Notes: generated from the letters alone by a model not told the origin. A DNA stretch of 64,000 nucleotides from Bog-473 sp963800725 (GCA_963800725.1 CAWDCE010000017.1:666184-730183), one strand, 5' to 3'; positions 1 to 8,885 are shown, numbered from the stretch's first letter. Numbers and translations are program-made.

Positions 1-122
1 CGATCCCCGTGGTGATCGTGCCTTCTGCCGCGCCAGGGCGCCACGTCACACGGCGACTGATGCGAGCACGTTGGATGGACGCCGCGCCCCAGTCGTGCCA
101 ATAACACGACGATGCGGAACTC

Positions 123-576
123 CTAGCGAATGACGGTCACCGAACACAGGGCATGGCGCGTGCAGTATTGACTCGCTGAGCCCAGCAAGAGCCCGGTGAA
201 TCCACCTCGACCCCCGCGATCCAACGACGAGAAGCTCCGCGTCGGCGCTGGCCTTGACGAGCGCCGGTGCCGGCGCCTGCTCGGTGGACTCGCCCCGCAC
301 CACCACGTCGGGTGCAATCTCGACGACGTGGGCAATGGCGCGGTCGATGATCGCCTGGGCGGCCTGGCGCACTTCGTGGACCGTGGTCGTAAATGCGTAG
401 CCGGTGGTCATCGGAAAGAGCCAGGCCGTCACGACGTCGAGGACGAGCCCCCGCGCTTTGGCCTCGGCGATGGCCCAATCAAGGGCCCGGTCGCTCTCGG
501 GCGATCCATCGACGCCCACGACGATGCGGCGGACGTCGGCGGCTGGGTCGAGCTCTGCAGGCTCGCGAGATGCCAT
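123..576 (-). CDS. Universal stress protein, UspA family (one frameshift)
   Basis: Cytoplasmic ATP-binding-type Usp protein. The N-terminus has the family start IVVGVDGSPESDRALDWA, and the end has the G-x2-G-x9-G-S nucleotide loop (GGRGGFTGLLLGSASQ) and the closing strand SVTVIR. These two halves lie in different frames. A run of five C at 211-215 (G on the coding strand) seems one base too long, and removing one G restores VVGSRGRGGFTGLLLG. Without the repair the frame runs on to 46 with an unrelated tail. The ATG at 576 has AAGGAG six bases upstream. It is the last gene of a same-strand run arcA-arcB-arcC-usp-usp, 42 bp after the previous usp, so it probably shares the arc promoter. Confidence 0.85.
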
Positions 577-618
577 GGCGGACTCCTTGTCGTGTTCGAT
601 GCCGAGATTCGATCGGGC

Positions 619-1084
619 TCAGGGCACCGATCGGTGAATAAGCACCGGGCACTGGGCGTTGGTGGCGCAGTATTCGCTCACCGATCCAATCAGCATGCCT
701 ACGAACTCGCCGTGGCCGCGGCTCCCGACCACGAGCAGGTCCGCCCCTTTTGCGGCCTCGACCAATATTGGGGCTGGATGGCCATGCAGGACAGCGCGCG
801 TTGATTTTGAGGTCGTGGTGGCGGGGCGTCAGCAACGCAATATTGGTATCGAGCGAGACGCGAATCTCGGCCTCGGGATCGAATTCGTCGGGAACCGGAA
901 GGGCCCAGCCGTAACTCGTCGGCCATTCCCAGGTCATCACGACATCGAGCGTTGCATTGGTCAGTTCCGCCTGGCGGGCGGCCCAGAACATGGCGTCGAT
1001 CGATGACTGGGAGCCGTCGATCCCGACCACGATCCGTGGGGTGTGAGCGCCAGCGTTTTGGGTTCCTTGTTCTTCATTCGACAT
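619..1084 (-). CDS. Universal stress protein, UspA family (one frameshift)
   Basis: Usp-domain protein of about 155 residues. It starts MSNEEQGTQ, then RIVVGIDGSQSSIDAMFWA. After the segment LLTPRHHDLKINA the frame changes near 794-801. The second frame gives GHPAPILVEAAKGADLLVVG, then the ATP loop SRGHGEFVGMLIGSVSEYC and the closing CPVLIHRSVP, ending in TGA at 619-621. The start at 1084 was preferred to an in-frame ATG at 1099 because AAGGAG lies six bases before it and overlaps the upstream ATG. It follows arcC by 30 bp on the same strand. Co-transcription of Usp proteins with arginine deiminase genes is inferred from spacing. Confidence 0.85.
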
Positions 1085-1114
1085 GGTCGACTCCTTCATG
1101 GTGTGCAGTTGGGG

Positions 1115-2022
1115 TCAATGTTCGCTGATGACGGTGCCCGAGGATCCGGCGACCAGATCGGCCGCCTGTTCGAGGCGACCGATGACCGCCACGCGGTTCG
1201 TCCCCTTGACGAACTGGCATGCCGCCTCCGCTTTTGGTCCCATCGACCCGGCGGGAAGCCCCAGTGTGGCGAGTTCGGCGGGACTTGCGTGACGGATCTC
1301 CCGAGCATGTGGCGTGCCGAAGTCGGCTTCAATGGCGGACACGTCGGTGAGGAGGAGAAGGAGGTCGGCGTTGAGCTCTTGGGCGAGCAGTGCACTGGTC
1401 AAATCCTTGTCTACCACGGCCTCCACCCCATGCAGGGCGCCGTCGGCGTGGCGCACCACCGGTATCCCCCCACCGCCGGCGCAGACTACGACGGCGCCGT
1501 CGCCGAGCAGCATGCGGATGGCGGGGAGCTCGATGATCCCCTTCGGTTGTGGAGACGCCACCACGCGCCGCCAGGCCGAGCCGTCCCGGCGCATCTGCCA
1601 ACCCCAGCGCTTGGCCAGCCGCAGACTCTGCGCCTCTTGATAAATCGGACCGACGAACTTGGTCGGATCTGAGAACGCGGGGTCGTCTTCGGTCACCAAG
1701 GTCTGGGTGATGACGCCGACGACTTGTTGGCCCGGGAGCACGTTCTCGAGGGACTGCACCAAGAAGTAGCCGATCATTCCCTGCGTCTGTGCGCCGAGCA
1801 CGTCGAAGGGATAGGGGTGGGGAAGCTCGGGATCTCGGGCGCTTTCAAGGGCGAGCAGTCCAACTTGTGGACCATTGCCATGGGTCACGATGAGATCGTT
1901 CTCGAGGGCCAGCGGCGCCAGTGCCGCCACGGCCGCCTCCACGTGCTTTTGCTGGATCTCAGCCTCTGGGACTTCGCCGCGTTCGAGAAGCGCGTTCCCC
2001 CGAGGGCGGCCACGATTCTCAC
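1115..2022 (-). CDS. arcC: Carbamate kinase (one frameshift near N-terminus)
   Basis: Last enzyme of the arginine deiminase pathway: carbamoyl phosphate + ADP gives ATP, CO2 and ammonia. The body carries family hallmarks: THGNGPQVGLLALES, DVLGAQTQGMIGYFLVQSL, a VVCAGGGGIPVV segment and the NADLLLLLTDV strand. The gene very probably starts at GTG 2022 (VRIVAALGG), overlapping the arcB stop as GTGA. A C5 run at 1997-2001 appears one base short, which breaks the ALGGNALLERGEVPEAEI segment. From 1942 onward the frame is open. With the repair the length is about 303 residues, normal for the family (about 300-315). Translational coupling to arcB is likely. Confidence 0.9.
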
Positions 2023-3032
2023 ACGTCCACCTCGTCGGGTCGGCCGAGCGTGGCGGCCATCACCGCCTTGATCGTATGGAGGCGGTTCTCCGCCTGGTCG
2101 AACACGATCGAGGCGTCAGACTCGAACACCTCGTCGGTGACCTCGAGGGCGCTGAGCCCGAACTTCTCCAAGATCATCTGGCCGACTTCGGTGTCTGGGT
2201 TGTGCATCGCCGGGAGGCAATGCATGAAACGGACGTCGGGATTGCCCGTCTTGGCCAGCACGTCGGATGTGACCTGGTAACCAATGAGCTGATCGATGCG
2301 CCGGGACCATTCCTCGGTCGGTTCACCCATCGAAACCCACACGTCGCTGTAAAGGTAATCAGCCCCGGGCACCGCCGTTGCGACATCATCGGTGAGCGCG
2401 ATGCGCGCTCCGGAGCGCACGGCAAGCTTGCGGGCAATCTCTTGGACGTCCGAAGCGGGCCAGAGCTGCTGGGGTGCGCAGATGCGCACGTCCATGCCGA
2501 GGAGTGATCCGGTCACCAATAACGAGTTGGCGGTGTTGTTCCGGGCGTCGCCCATGTAGCAATAGGCAATGGTCTCCAAGGACTTGTCGCAGTGGTCACA
2601 CATTGTGAGTATGTCGGCCAGCATCTGCGTTGGATGCCACTTGTCGGTCAATCCGTTCCAGACAGGGACCCCCGAGTATTTCGCCAGTGCCTCGACGTCT
2701 TGGTGAGCAAATCCCCGGAACTCGATGCCGTGGAACATCCGACCGAGTACGCGTGCCGAATCCTTGATCGACTCTTTCTTCCCGATCTGTGTCTCCCCAG
2801 GTCCGAGGTAGCTCACATGCGCGCCGAGATCCTTGGCCCCGACTTCGAAGGCCGATCGCGTCCTGGTGGAGGTCTTCTCGAAAATCAACGCGATGTTGCG
2901 ACCGTCGAGCACCCGACGCTCCCGCCCATTGTGCGAGTCTCGGCGCAGTTCGGCACCCAACTCGACCAATCCGAGAAATTCGGCCTTCGTGAAATCGATC
3001 TCCTTGAGGAAACTTCTCCCGGCGAGCGTCAT
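2019..3032 (-). CDS. arcB: Ornithine carbamoyltransferase, catabolic (arginine deiminase pathway)
   Basis: Converts citrulline + phosphate to ornithine + carbamoyl phosphate when working in the catabolic direction. 337 residues from the ATG at 3032, matching the usual ~335. Motifs: carbamoyl-phosphate site STRTR at 55-59, HPTQ at 133-136, and the ornithine/catalytic loop HCLP at 271-274. The frame stays open upstream to 3287, but MTLAGRSFLKEIDFT aligns with the normal OTCase N-terminus, so the later start was chosen. Its RBS is weak. It lies between arcA (65 bp upstream) and arcC (4-bp overlap), which argues for the catabolic ArcB role rather than biosynthetic ArgF. Sequence alone cannot settle the direction. 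Confidence 0.93.
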   Translation of the reverse strand: MTLAGRSFLKEIDFTKAEFLGLVELGAELRRDSHNGRERRVLDGRNIALIFEKTSTRTRSAFEVGAKDLGAHVSYLGPGETQIGKKESIKDSARVLGRMFHGIEFRGFAHQDVEALAKYSGVPVWNGLTDKWHPTQMLADILTMCDHCDKSLETIAYCYMGDARNNTANSLLVTGSLLGMDVRICAPQQLWPASDVQEIARKLAVRSGARIALTDDVATAVPGADYLYSDVWVSMGEPTEEWSRRIDQLIGYQVTSDVLAKTGNPDVRFMHCLPAMHNPDTEVGQMILEKFGLSALEVTDEVFESDASIVFDQAENRLHTIKAVMAATLGRPDEVDV

Positions 3033-3097
3033 GGGTGTCGCCACGCCCAGGGCGGGGAGGCTGATGGGGCGTGTCTCGTGAGCGCCATCGAACCCCC

Positions 3098-4318
3098 TCA
3101 GCTCTGGTCCCGCTCGATGGGGCAGGTCATGCAGCGGGGGCCACCACGACCGCGGCCGAGTTCCTCTCCGGCGATGGTGATCACCTCGATTCCGTGCTTG
3201 CGCAGCATGGTGTTGGTCGCCACATTTCGTTCGTAGCCCATGACGACGCCCGGTGCGACCGCCAGGTAGTTGGTGCCGTCGTCCCATTGCTCTCGCTCGG
3301 CCGCTCGAATGTCCTCATCGGTGGCCAACACGGTGACTTCTTCGACTTCAAGTGCCTCGGCCAAAGTGCTCCACAGGCTCTGGTTGCGGCTGATCGTGAG
3401 CGCATCGGGCTCGTCGCCCGGGGTGATGGTCCAGCTGCGCAGGCGCCGATCGAAGAATGGGTAGAGCACGAATGTGGCAACGTCCACCATCGACATGACG
3501 GTGTCGAGATGCATGAAAGCGTGGCTGTGCGGGAGCTCGATGGCGATCACCCGTGCGGCCTGATGGTGAGCGAAAAGCGACTTGGCCAAGATCTCGACGG
3601 CCATCGGCGACGTGCGTTCCCCCATGCCGACCAGGACGGTGCGATGGCCAATGACATGGACGTCACCACCCTCGAGCGTGGCCGGTTGGTGCAAGAGGTC
3701 GTCGTCGCCGTAGTACACCGTGAATTTCGAATCGAAGAGCGGGTGAAACTTGTAGATCGCCCGGGTATGCAACGACTCGCGCTGGCACGCGGGCTTGGCC
3801 ATTGGATTTATGGTCACCCCCCGATAGATCCAACACGAGTTGTCCCGTTGAAAAAGGTGATTCGGCAGGGGAGCCAAGACGAAGTCGTCAGCCCGCAACA
3901 TGTCCCATTTCAGGCTGTGCGCTCCCTTTGGGTGCAGGTCGGCCTTGAGCACACCGCCGATCAGGAATTCGGCCAGCCCGGCGCCATCGAGACCTTCGAA
4001 CAGTGAGCGGATCGGCTCAACGAGGGAGGGCCCGAACATCTCAGGTGTACAGAGTCGATCCAGCACGAAGTCACGACCCTCGGGGATCTCGAGCGTCTCG
4101 GCCAGCAGCTGACCGAAGTGGTGGACCTCGACCCCTCTATCCCGAAGCGCCTGGGAGAACGCATCGTGCTCTTCGCGTGCCTTCTTGGCCCACATGACAT
4201 CGTCGAAGAGCAGTTCGCCAATGTTGTCGGGGGTAAGGCGGGACAGCTCGAGACCGGGTCGGTGGACGATCACCTGCCGCAGACGACCGATTTCAGACTG
4301 GACATTGAAATTGCTCAT
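3098..4318 (-). CDS. arcA: Arginine deiminase
   Basis: Hydrolyses L-arginine to citrulline and ammonia, the entry step of arginine fermentation. 406 residues, the normal ADI length. Visible family features: N-terminal SEIGRLRQVIVHRPG, the FDDVMWAKKAREEHD segment, HLFQRDNSCWIY, EGGDVHVIG, the catalytic-His region HAFMHLDTVMSM, and the nucleophile Cys399 in RCMTCPIERDQS at the C-terminus. The start at ATG 4318 has an AAGAGGTG-type RBS, and the open frame continues to 4471 without family similarity. First gene of the arcABC-usp-usp run. A DosR-type palindrome (4379-4392) lies about 67 bp before the start, so oxygen-limitation control through DevR is inferred. Confidence 0.95.
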   Translation of the reverse strand: MSNFNVQSEIGRLRQVIVHRPGLELSRLTPDNIGELLFDDVMWAKKAREEHDAFSQALRDRGVEVHHFGQLLAETLEIPEGRDFVLDRLCTPEMFGPSLVEPIRSLFEGLDGAGLAEFLIGGVLKADLHPKGAHSLKWDMLRADDFVLAPLPNHLFQRDNSCWIYRGVTINPMAKPACQRESLHTRAIYKFHPLFDSKFTVYYGDDDLLHQPATLEGGDVHVIGHRTVLVGMGERTSPMAVEILAKSLFAHHQAARVIAIELPHSHAFMHLDTVMSMVDVATFVLYPFFDRRLRSWTITPGDEPDALTISRNQSLWSTLAEALEVEEVTVLATDEDIRAAEREQWDDGTNYLAVAPGVVMGYERNVATNTMLRKHGIEVITIAGEELGRGRGGPRCMTCPIERDQS

Positions 4319-4378
4319 CACGACACCTCTTGGGGGGTTGACTCGTTTTACCGTACGAAACACCCCGACGAGCCAGTA

Positions 4379-4392
4379 GGGCCATTGGTCCC
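4379..4392 (-). promoter_or_regulatory. DosR/DevR-like box upstream of arcA
   Basis: GGGCCATTGGTCCC, fitting GGGNC-N4-GNCCC, the same arm and spacer lengths as the mycobacterial DosR core GGGACTWWAGTCCC. Centred about 67 bp before the arcA start, between devS and arcA. Binding by the DevR encoded at 5768 is inferred. Confidence 0.75.
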
Positions 4393-4511
4393 CTCCCTCA
4401 CCGCGGGCACGCCGTCGACGTCGCGCCATGGTCGATGAACGCCACGCCGGGACCGGGCGCGAGCCACTCACTTGGAGATGGTGAGTCTTCGGTTGAGCGC
4501 TTAGACGGCGG

Positions 4512-5648
4512 TCACGGATCGATCGGCACTTGCCAGGTCACGATCGTTCCACCCTCGTCACCTGGACCAATAGAGAAAGTGCCCTCGAACTTCTCGGCCC
4601 GCCGCCGCAGATTGTTCAGGCCGAGACCGCCCCCTTGGCCTCCTTGCTCGCCGCGATAGCCAACGCCGTTGTCCACCATGGTCAGTCGACACCAGCCGCC
4701 GGCGACTTCAACGCCAACCGAAGCCCGCGTGGCGTGGGCGTGCCGCCCGATGTTGGTCACGGCTTCACGGATCACCGCCAGGAGCTGTTCTTTGACCTGA
4801 TCGGGGACGGCGGAATCGACCGGACCCTCGAAGGTGACGTGAATGTCGAATCCAAGCACGACCCCGAGGTCGTGGACAAGGGTGAGCACATCGTCTCTGA
4901 GGCCCCGCGAATCGTCCCCCATGCCAAGCTCGTAGATCGTCGAGCGCACCTGGTGGATGATCCGATCGATTTCGGCAACTGTGGACTCGATGCCCTTTGT
5001 CAGTTCAGGTGCGACCCGGGCCGACATGGCCTGGAGGCTCAGGCCCACCCCGAAGAGGCGTTGGATCACGGTGTCGTGGAGGTCGCGGGCAAGGCGGTCT
5101 CGATCTTCGTACACCGCCACCACCTGCACCCGCTGGTGGAGACGGGCATTTTCGATCGCGATGCCGGCGGCCAACGCGAGGGCCTCGACGAGCGCGGCGT
5201 CGTCTTTGGTGAACTCGCTCCACCCGACCTTGTCAGTCAAATAGAGGTTGCCGTAGACCTCGTCGCGCACCTTGATGGGCACGCCGAGGAACGAGGTCAT
5301 CGGAGGATGATTCGGTGGGAAGCCGAAACTCTCCTCATGCTGGCTCATGCTGTTCAATCGCAAGGGACGAGGGTCGGCGATGAGGAGGCCGAGGATCCCC
5401 TTGCCGGTGGGACGTTCGCCGATGATCCTCTCTTGTTCGGGTTCCAGTCCTGTGGTGATGAACTCTTCGAGGGCGCTGTGGTCATCGTTGAGGACACCGA
5501 GCGCGGCGTATTGCGCCCCGGTCATCGAGCGCGCCTCTTCGACAACGTGTCGCAAGAGGGCGGGAAGATCGAGATCGGCCTCGATAAGCAGGGTGGCTTC
5601 GAGAATCCGGCGAAGTTTGGTCGGATCATCGATCGACCGAAACGGCAT
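4512..5648 (-). CDS. devS: DevS/DosS-like heme-GAF sensor histidine kinase
   Basis: Two-component sensor kinase of 378 residues: one GAF domain (about 10-170), a HisKA_3 dimerisation/phosphoacceptor region with ARDLHDTVIQRLF (His191), and a C-terminal HATPase with N box REAVTNIGRHAHA (Asn299), DNGVG (327-330) and a GLGLNNLRRRAE loop. The GAF segment GFPPNHPPMTSFLGVPI and GNLYLTDK match DosS closely. The proximal heme ligand His149 of M. tuberculosis DosS corresponds to His114 here, and distal Tyr171 to Tyr136, with the same 22-residue spacing. Mycobacterial DosS/DosT have two GAF domains and this protein has only the heme-type one. No transmembrane segment, so cytosolic. Divergent from devR; it likely senses O2/NO/CO or redox state. 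Confidence 0.92.
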   Translation of the reverse strand: MPFRSIDDPTKLRRILEATLLIEADLDLPALLRHVVEEARSMTGAQYAALGVLNDDHSALEEFITTGLEPEQERIIGERPTGKGILGLLIADPRPLRLNSMSQHEESFGFPPNHPPMTSFLGVPIKVRDEVYGNLYLTDKVGWSEFTKDDAALVEALALAAGIAIENARLHQRVQVVAVYEDRDRLARDLHDTVIQRLFGVGLSLQAMSARVAPELTKGIESTVAEIDRIIHQVRSTIYELGMGDDSRGLRDDVLTLVHDLGVVLGFDIHVTFEGPVDSAVPDQVKEQLLAVIREAVTNIGRHAHATRASVGVEVAGGWCRLTMVDNGVGYRGEQGGQGGGLGLNNLRRRAEKFEGTFSIGPGDEGGTIVTWQVPIDP

Positions 5649-5767
5649 ACCCCAGGAGGCTAGTACCTATTTCAGTTTTGACTTCACCCCGAGTTGGACG
5701 GTGGATTGTCCCTGAATGGGGGGCATTTGGGGTTGCTCCATCGTTCGCGACTTGGAAGGATGCGGGA

Positions 5768-6440
5768 GTGCCTATCCGAGTATTCCTCCTCGACGACCAC
5801 GAGGTGGTCCGGACGGGCCTGCGATCGCTGCTCGAATCCGAAGACGACATCGAGGTCGTGGGCGAAGCGGGGACGGCGGCGGAAGCCATGGCTCGGATCC
5901 CCCCGACGGCACCCGATGTTGCCATCCTTGATGTCCGTCTGCCCGATGGCAGCGGCGTCGAGGTCTGTCGGGACATCCGCGCTCGTTTGCCTGAGATCGT
6001 CTGCGTGATGCTGACCTCCTATGCCGATGACGAAGCGCTGTTCGCGGCCATCATGGCTGGCGCGGCGGGGTACGTCCTCAAGCAAGTAGGCAGCGCCGAC
6101 CTGGTCACCACCGTGAGACGGGCCAGCGCGGGTGAGTCCCTCCTCGATCCGGCGCTCTCTGCACGCGTGCTCGAGCGGCTTCAGGCCGGACCTCAAGAGG
6201 ACCCACGGTTGGCATCGCTGACCGCGCAAGAACGTCGCATCCTCGACCTCATCGCCGAGGGACATACCAACCGTCAGATCGCCGACACCATGTTTCTGGC
6301 GGAAAAGACCGTCAAGAATTTACGTCTCGAATCTCTTAGCCAAGCTCGGAATGGAGCGTCGAACCCAGGCGGCGACCTATGCCGCCCGACTCGAAGAGCG
6401 CGCCGATCAAGCGGCGCGAAAGGATGCCACCGGCACCTGA
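5768..6440 (+). CDS. devR: DevR/DosR-like NarL-family response regulator (one frameshift)
   Basis: Receiver domain (FLLDDHEVVRTGL, phosphoacceptor Asp55 in LDVRLPDGSG, T/Y switch segment MLTSYADDEA) followed by a LuxR-type HTH (LTAQERRILDLIAEGHTNRQ). An extra T in the run 6319-6321 breaks the recognition helix. Repaired, it reads LAEKTVKNYVSNLLAKLGM followed by ERRTQAATYAARLEER, almost the M. tuberculosis DosR C-terminus, including the DNA-contacting Lys, Lys and Asn of EKTVKN. Start GTG 5768 with GGAAGG eight bases upstream; stop TGA 6438-6440, about 224 residues. Partner kinase devS is divergent. It is the likely regulator of the palindromes listed in this window. Confidence 0.93.
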
Positions 6441-6460
6441 TCCATCGGTCGTGAGGGCGT

Positions 6461-6802
6461 TCAACTTGAATATTGAGTCGACTTGTCCGAATCGAAAATT
6501 TTGATTCCCTGTCGCGCCACCTCTTGTTCGAGTTTCAGGCGCTGCTGCACCGGCTGATCGAATCCGTTGACGTCACATTGGATGCCGGCTGATCGCGCCA
6601 GCGCAATGAGCGCAATGTCATAGGCCAGCTCGTCTGCCAAAGCGACAGGGGCGGAATTCGAGATGGCGTTGTTGTGCGCGCTCGAATCAAGGAGTGAATG
6701 GCGCCATTTGACCTCGGACAGCAGCGACCCGGGATCCTCGTCGATCTCGGAGGATGGGCGGTCGGCCAGGGCGGCCGCAAGGAGTTTGGCGTACATGGAC
6801 AT
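6461..6802 (-). CDS. Small hypothetical protein with DosR-like box
   Basis: 113 residues, starting MSMYAKLLAAALADRPSSE; no family recognised. Soluble, mostly helical in appearance, rich in Ala/Leu/Asp with a C-terminal LKLEQEVARQGIKIFD stretch; no signal peptide or membrane segment. It is convergent with devR, 20 bp between the stops. The start at 6802 was chosen over the open frame reaching 6856 because the palindrome at 6841-6854 would otherwise lie inside the coding region, and a box 45 bp upstream matches the spacing of the other candidate target genes. Probably a member of the putative DevR regulon. Confidence 0.7.
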   Translation of the reverse strand: MSMYAKLLAAALADRPSSEIDEDPGSLLSEVKWRHSLLDSSAHNNAISNSAPVALADELAYDIALIALARSAGIQCDVNGFDQPVQQRLKLEQEVARQGIKIFDSDKSTQYSS

Positions 6803-6840
6803 TCTCGTTCCAGAGTCTGCCCGGCGCCAAGGTTGTGCTA

Positions 6841-6854
6841 GGGCATTAGTGCCC
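6841..6854 (-). promoter_or_regulatory. DosR/DevR-like box
   Basis: GGGCATTAGTGCCC, with perfectly complementary five-base arms GGGCA/TGCCC and a four-base centre. Centred 45 bp before the 6802 start. Arms deviate from the consensus at the fifth position (A/T pair instead of C/G). Confidence 0.65.
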
Positions 6855-7081
6855 ATTGTGCGAAGCGGGACCGCGCATTCGCGCCATTCGTCCGCAGTTG
6901 CTCACGGGTGAGTGCGTGCATGTGAGGCGGGTCGTCGCCGGTGCTCCCGGCCCCGGGACCACATGCCGTTTGACGAGCAAGGGAATGGCGGCACAAGGCG
7001 ATGAGGCAGATCCCGAACTCAAAAATGGGTGTTGTGCCAGTGCAGTGCCGAGGTAGACAACGACAGCGATCGCCAATTTCG

Positions 7082-7095
7082 CGGACTTTGGACTC
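7082..7095 (+). promoter_or_regulatory. Weak DosR/DevR-like box upstream of tandem Usp gene
   Basis: CGGACTTTGGACTC keeps the GGAC/G-AC spacing but misses one outer G and one outer C. It is 77 bp before the GTG at 7166. Included because the downstream gene type (Usp) fits the regulon; weaker than the other sites. Confidence 0.4.
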
Positions 7096-7165
7096 TAGCG
7101 AGAGACCGGGGCGGTCAAGAAAATGGACAGGAATGCAGAAGTAGCCCCTACGCAGGAGGGCAGAC

Positions 7166-8100
7166 GTGACCAACATCGAGTCCAGTACTCCGGTTCGACC
7201 TGATGTCGGCAGTGAGAGTCCTCGTCGTCGGCTCGAGCGAATTGTTGTCGGAGTTGACGGCTCCCCTGGGTCGCTGCACACGCTCGATTGGGCGGCAGAA
7301 GAAGCCGAACGGGCCGACACAGAGCTGACGGCCATCCTCGCCTGGCCGTTTGGTGAGCTGGCGGCAGATGAGCTGAGTGATGTGCGGACCATGTCGTCCG
7401 AGCTCAAAGACCGCGTGGCCGCATCTCATCCAACTCTGAAGATGCGGTGCGTGGTGTACGAGGACTATCCCGCCGTGGCGCTCATCGAGGCCAGTAAGGA
7501 CGCCGACCTGTTGGTCCTCGGTTCACGCGGTCACGGCGGATTTGTCGGTTTGCTGTTGGGTTCAATCGGGCAGCACTGCCTGAATCATGCACCGTGCTCG
7601 GTGGTCATCGTGCGACCTCAAGAAGACCGAGAGCCCCAAAACCAAGTGCGACCCCGAGTCGTCGTGGGCGTCGACGGTTCCGATGATGCGAATCTGGCCC
7701 TCGAATGGGCGGTCGACGAAGCGCTTCGACGGGGTGCCGGACTCGAGGTGGTCGGATGCTGGGTGTATCCGCGGGCATCGACGTATCTCTTTGCGGCCGA
7801 TGTCGGAGTGCCCGAAGCCGCCGAAGAGGAGGTGGCCGCAGCCGTTGCCCACGTGGCCGAAGTCGCACCCGACCTGTCGGTTCAAGCGCGCAGTTGTGAG
7901 GATCCGCCCGCACTGGTGCTGGCGGAGGCCAGCCGAACTGCCGACCTTGTGGTCGTTGGTTCCGCGGGCTCGGTGCATTTCGAGGACTCTTGCTCGGCTC
8001 GGTCAGCCATCATCTTGCGCACCACGGTCATTGTCCGCTCATGGTGGTGCGGAACTATCACGCGTCACGCCAGCACGACGTCACGGTGGGTACGAACTAG
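7166..8100 (+). CDS. Tandem universal stress protein, two Usp domains (one frameshift)
   Basis: About 311 residues with two Usp domains, the arrangement of Rv2623-type proteins of the mycobacterial dormancy regulon. Domain 1 begins RIVVGVDGSPGSLHTLDWAA and has the ATP loop GSRGHGGFVGLLLGSIGQ. Domain 2 begins VVVGVDGSDDANLALEWAVD. A T run at 7978-7980 seems one base short. After repair the second loop reads RGLLLGSVSHHLAHHGHCP and the protein ends VTVGTN with TAG at 8098-8100. The second loop begins GSAGS rather than GSRGH, so ATP binding by domain 2 is less certain. GTG start with AGGAGGG five bases upstream. Confidence 0.9.
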
Positions 8101-8248
8101 AGAGTGACGACGCGCCGGTCGGTGGATGCAATCGAATCGGGCGATGTGTGTCCGAGCGATGGATGGCGTCCATAGCTGGTTCGGGCTCCGTTCCCCGGTG
8201 GGGATGCGGGAGCTGCGTCTCTCGCCAGATCGCTCACCGCAGTGTGCC

Positions 8249-8746
8249 CTATTGCGGTAAATGAGGCGAATTGTCCCGGATCCGTCGGTCACCATCGGAT
8301 GCTCCCGTCAACATGAGGTCGGCAAAACCGGCATAGAGCGACATCGGCTCTTGCGCCCGAACGAGCACCGAGAAGAGTTCGCGCATCGAGACGATGCCAA
8401 TTGGTTTGTCGGAAATATCAAGGACCACAAGGTGCCGGATGCCGAGGCTGACCATCAGGGCCGCAGTCTCCGCCACGCTGGCAGAAATTGGTGCCCAGCA
8501 CGGATGCGCCGTCGCGATGGCGCCCACGGCGTCGTTTGGTTCGTGCCCTCCCGCCCACGCCATCGCGAGGTCGTATTCGCTCACCACCCGAAGCGGCGAC
8601 TCCGCCAAGACCGCGGACGAAACCGAATGGTCCCGAAAGAGGGCCGCGACTGAGTTGATCGGATCGGATTCGGCTACGACGGCGAGCGGACCGAGATGGA
8701 TCGCGCCCAGAGTCGAGTTGGGAGTTTCGGCGGGAACGCTGTGCAT
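8249..8746 (-). CDS. CBS-domain pair protein
   Basis: 165 residues built almost wholly of two CBS motifs: first around GPLAVVAESDPINSVAALFR, second around ISASVAETAALMVSLGIRHL with VVLDISDKPIGIVSMRELFS. Such stand-alone CBS pairs usually bind adenine nucleotides and act as energy sensors; Hrp1 (Rv2626c) is the dormancy example in mycobacteria. The first motif lacks the usual GIVTxxDL ending and reads RVVSEYDLAMAW. No membrane segment. It has its own DosR-like palindrome 42 bp upstream. The ligand cannot be told from the sequence. Confidence 0.85.
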   Translation of the reverse strand: MHSVPAETPNSTLGAIHLGPLAVVAESDPINSVAALFRDHSVSSAVLAESPLRVVSEYDLAMAWAGGHEPNDAVGAIATAHPCWAPISASVAETAALMVSLGIRHLVVLDISDKPIGIVSMRELFSVLVRAQEPMSLYAGFADLMLTGASDGDRRIRDNSPHLPQ

Positions 8747-8781
8747 GGCCCTATTTTCGATGGACAGGTCGGCGCCGACTA

Positions 8782-8795
8782 GGGCATTTCGACCC
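8782..8795 (-). promoter_or_regulatory. DosR/DevR-like box upstream of CBS gene
   Basis: GGGCATTTCGACCC, one arm base off the palindrome. Centred about 42 bp before the 8746 start, a distance shared with several other targets here. Confidence 0.6.
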
Positions 8796-8885
8796 CAGAT
8801 CGGTCGGTTCAGCGGATCACTGATGAGCGACAGGCGAATCGGTGGGCCTGGCGCCGACGTGTCTTTGCGGCTGGAGCCTTGAGGC

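Noticed and set aside
123..1084. Programmed ribosomal frameshifting in the usp and other genes
   Set aside because: Shifts go in both directions, sit in varied homopolymers and recur in unrelated genes, which fits sequence error better. The IS3 orfA/orfB overlap is the only place where programmed shifting is expected.
5649..5767. DosR-like box in the devS-devR gap
   Set aside because: Only a half-site (GGGCATTTG) was seen; no second arm at the right distance, so autoregulation is not supported.
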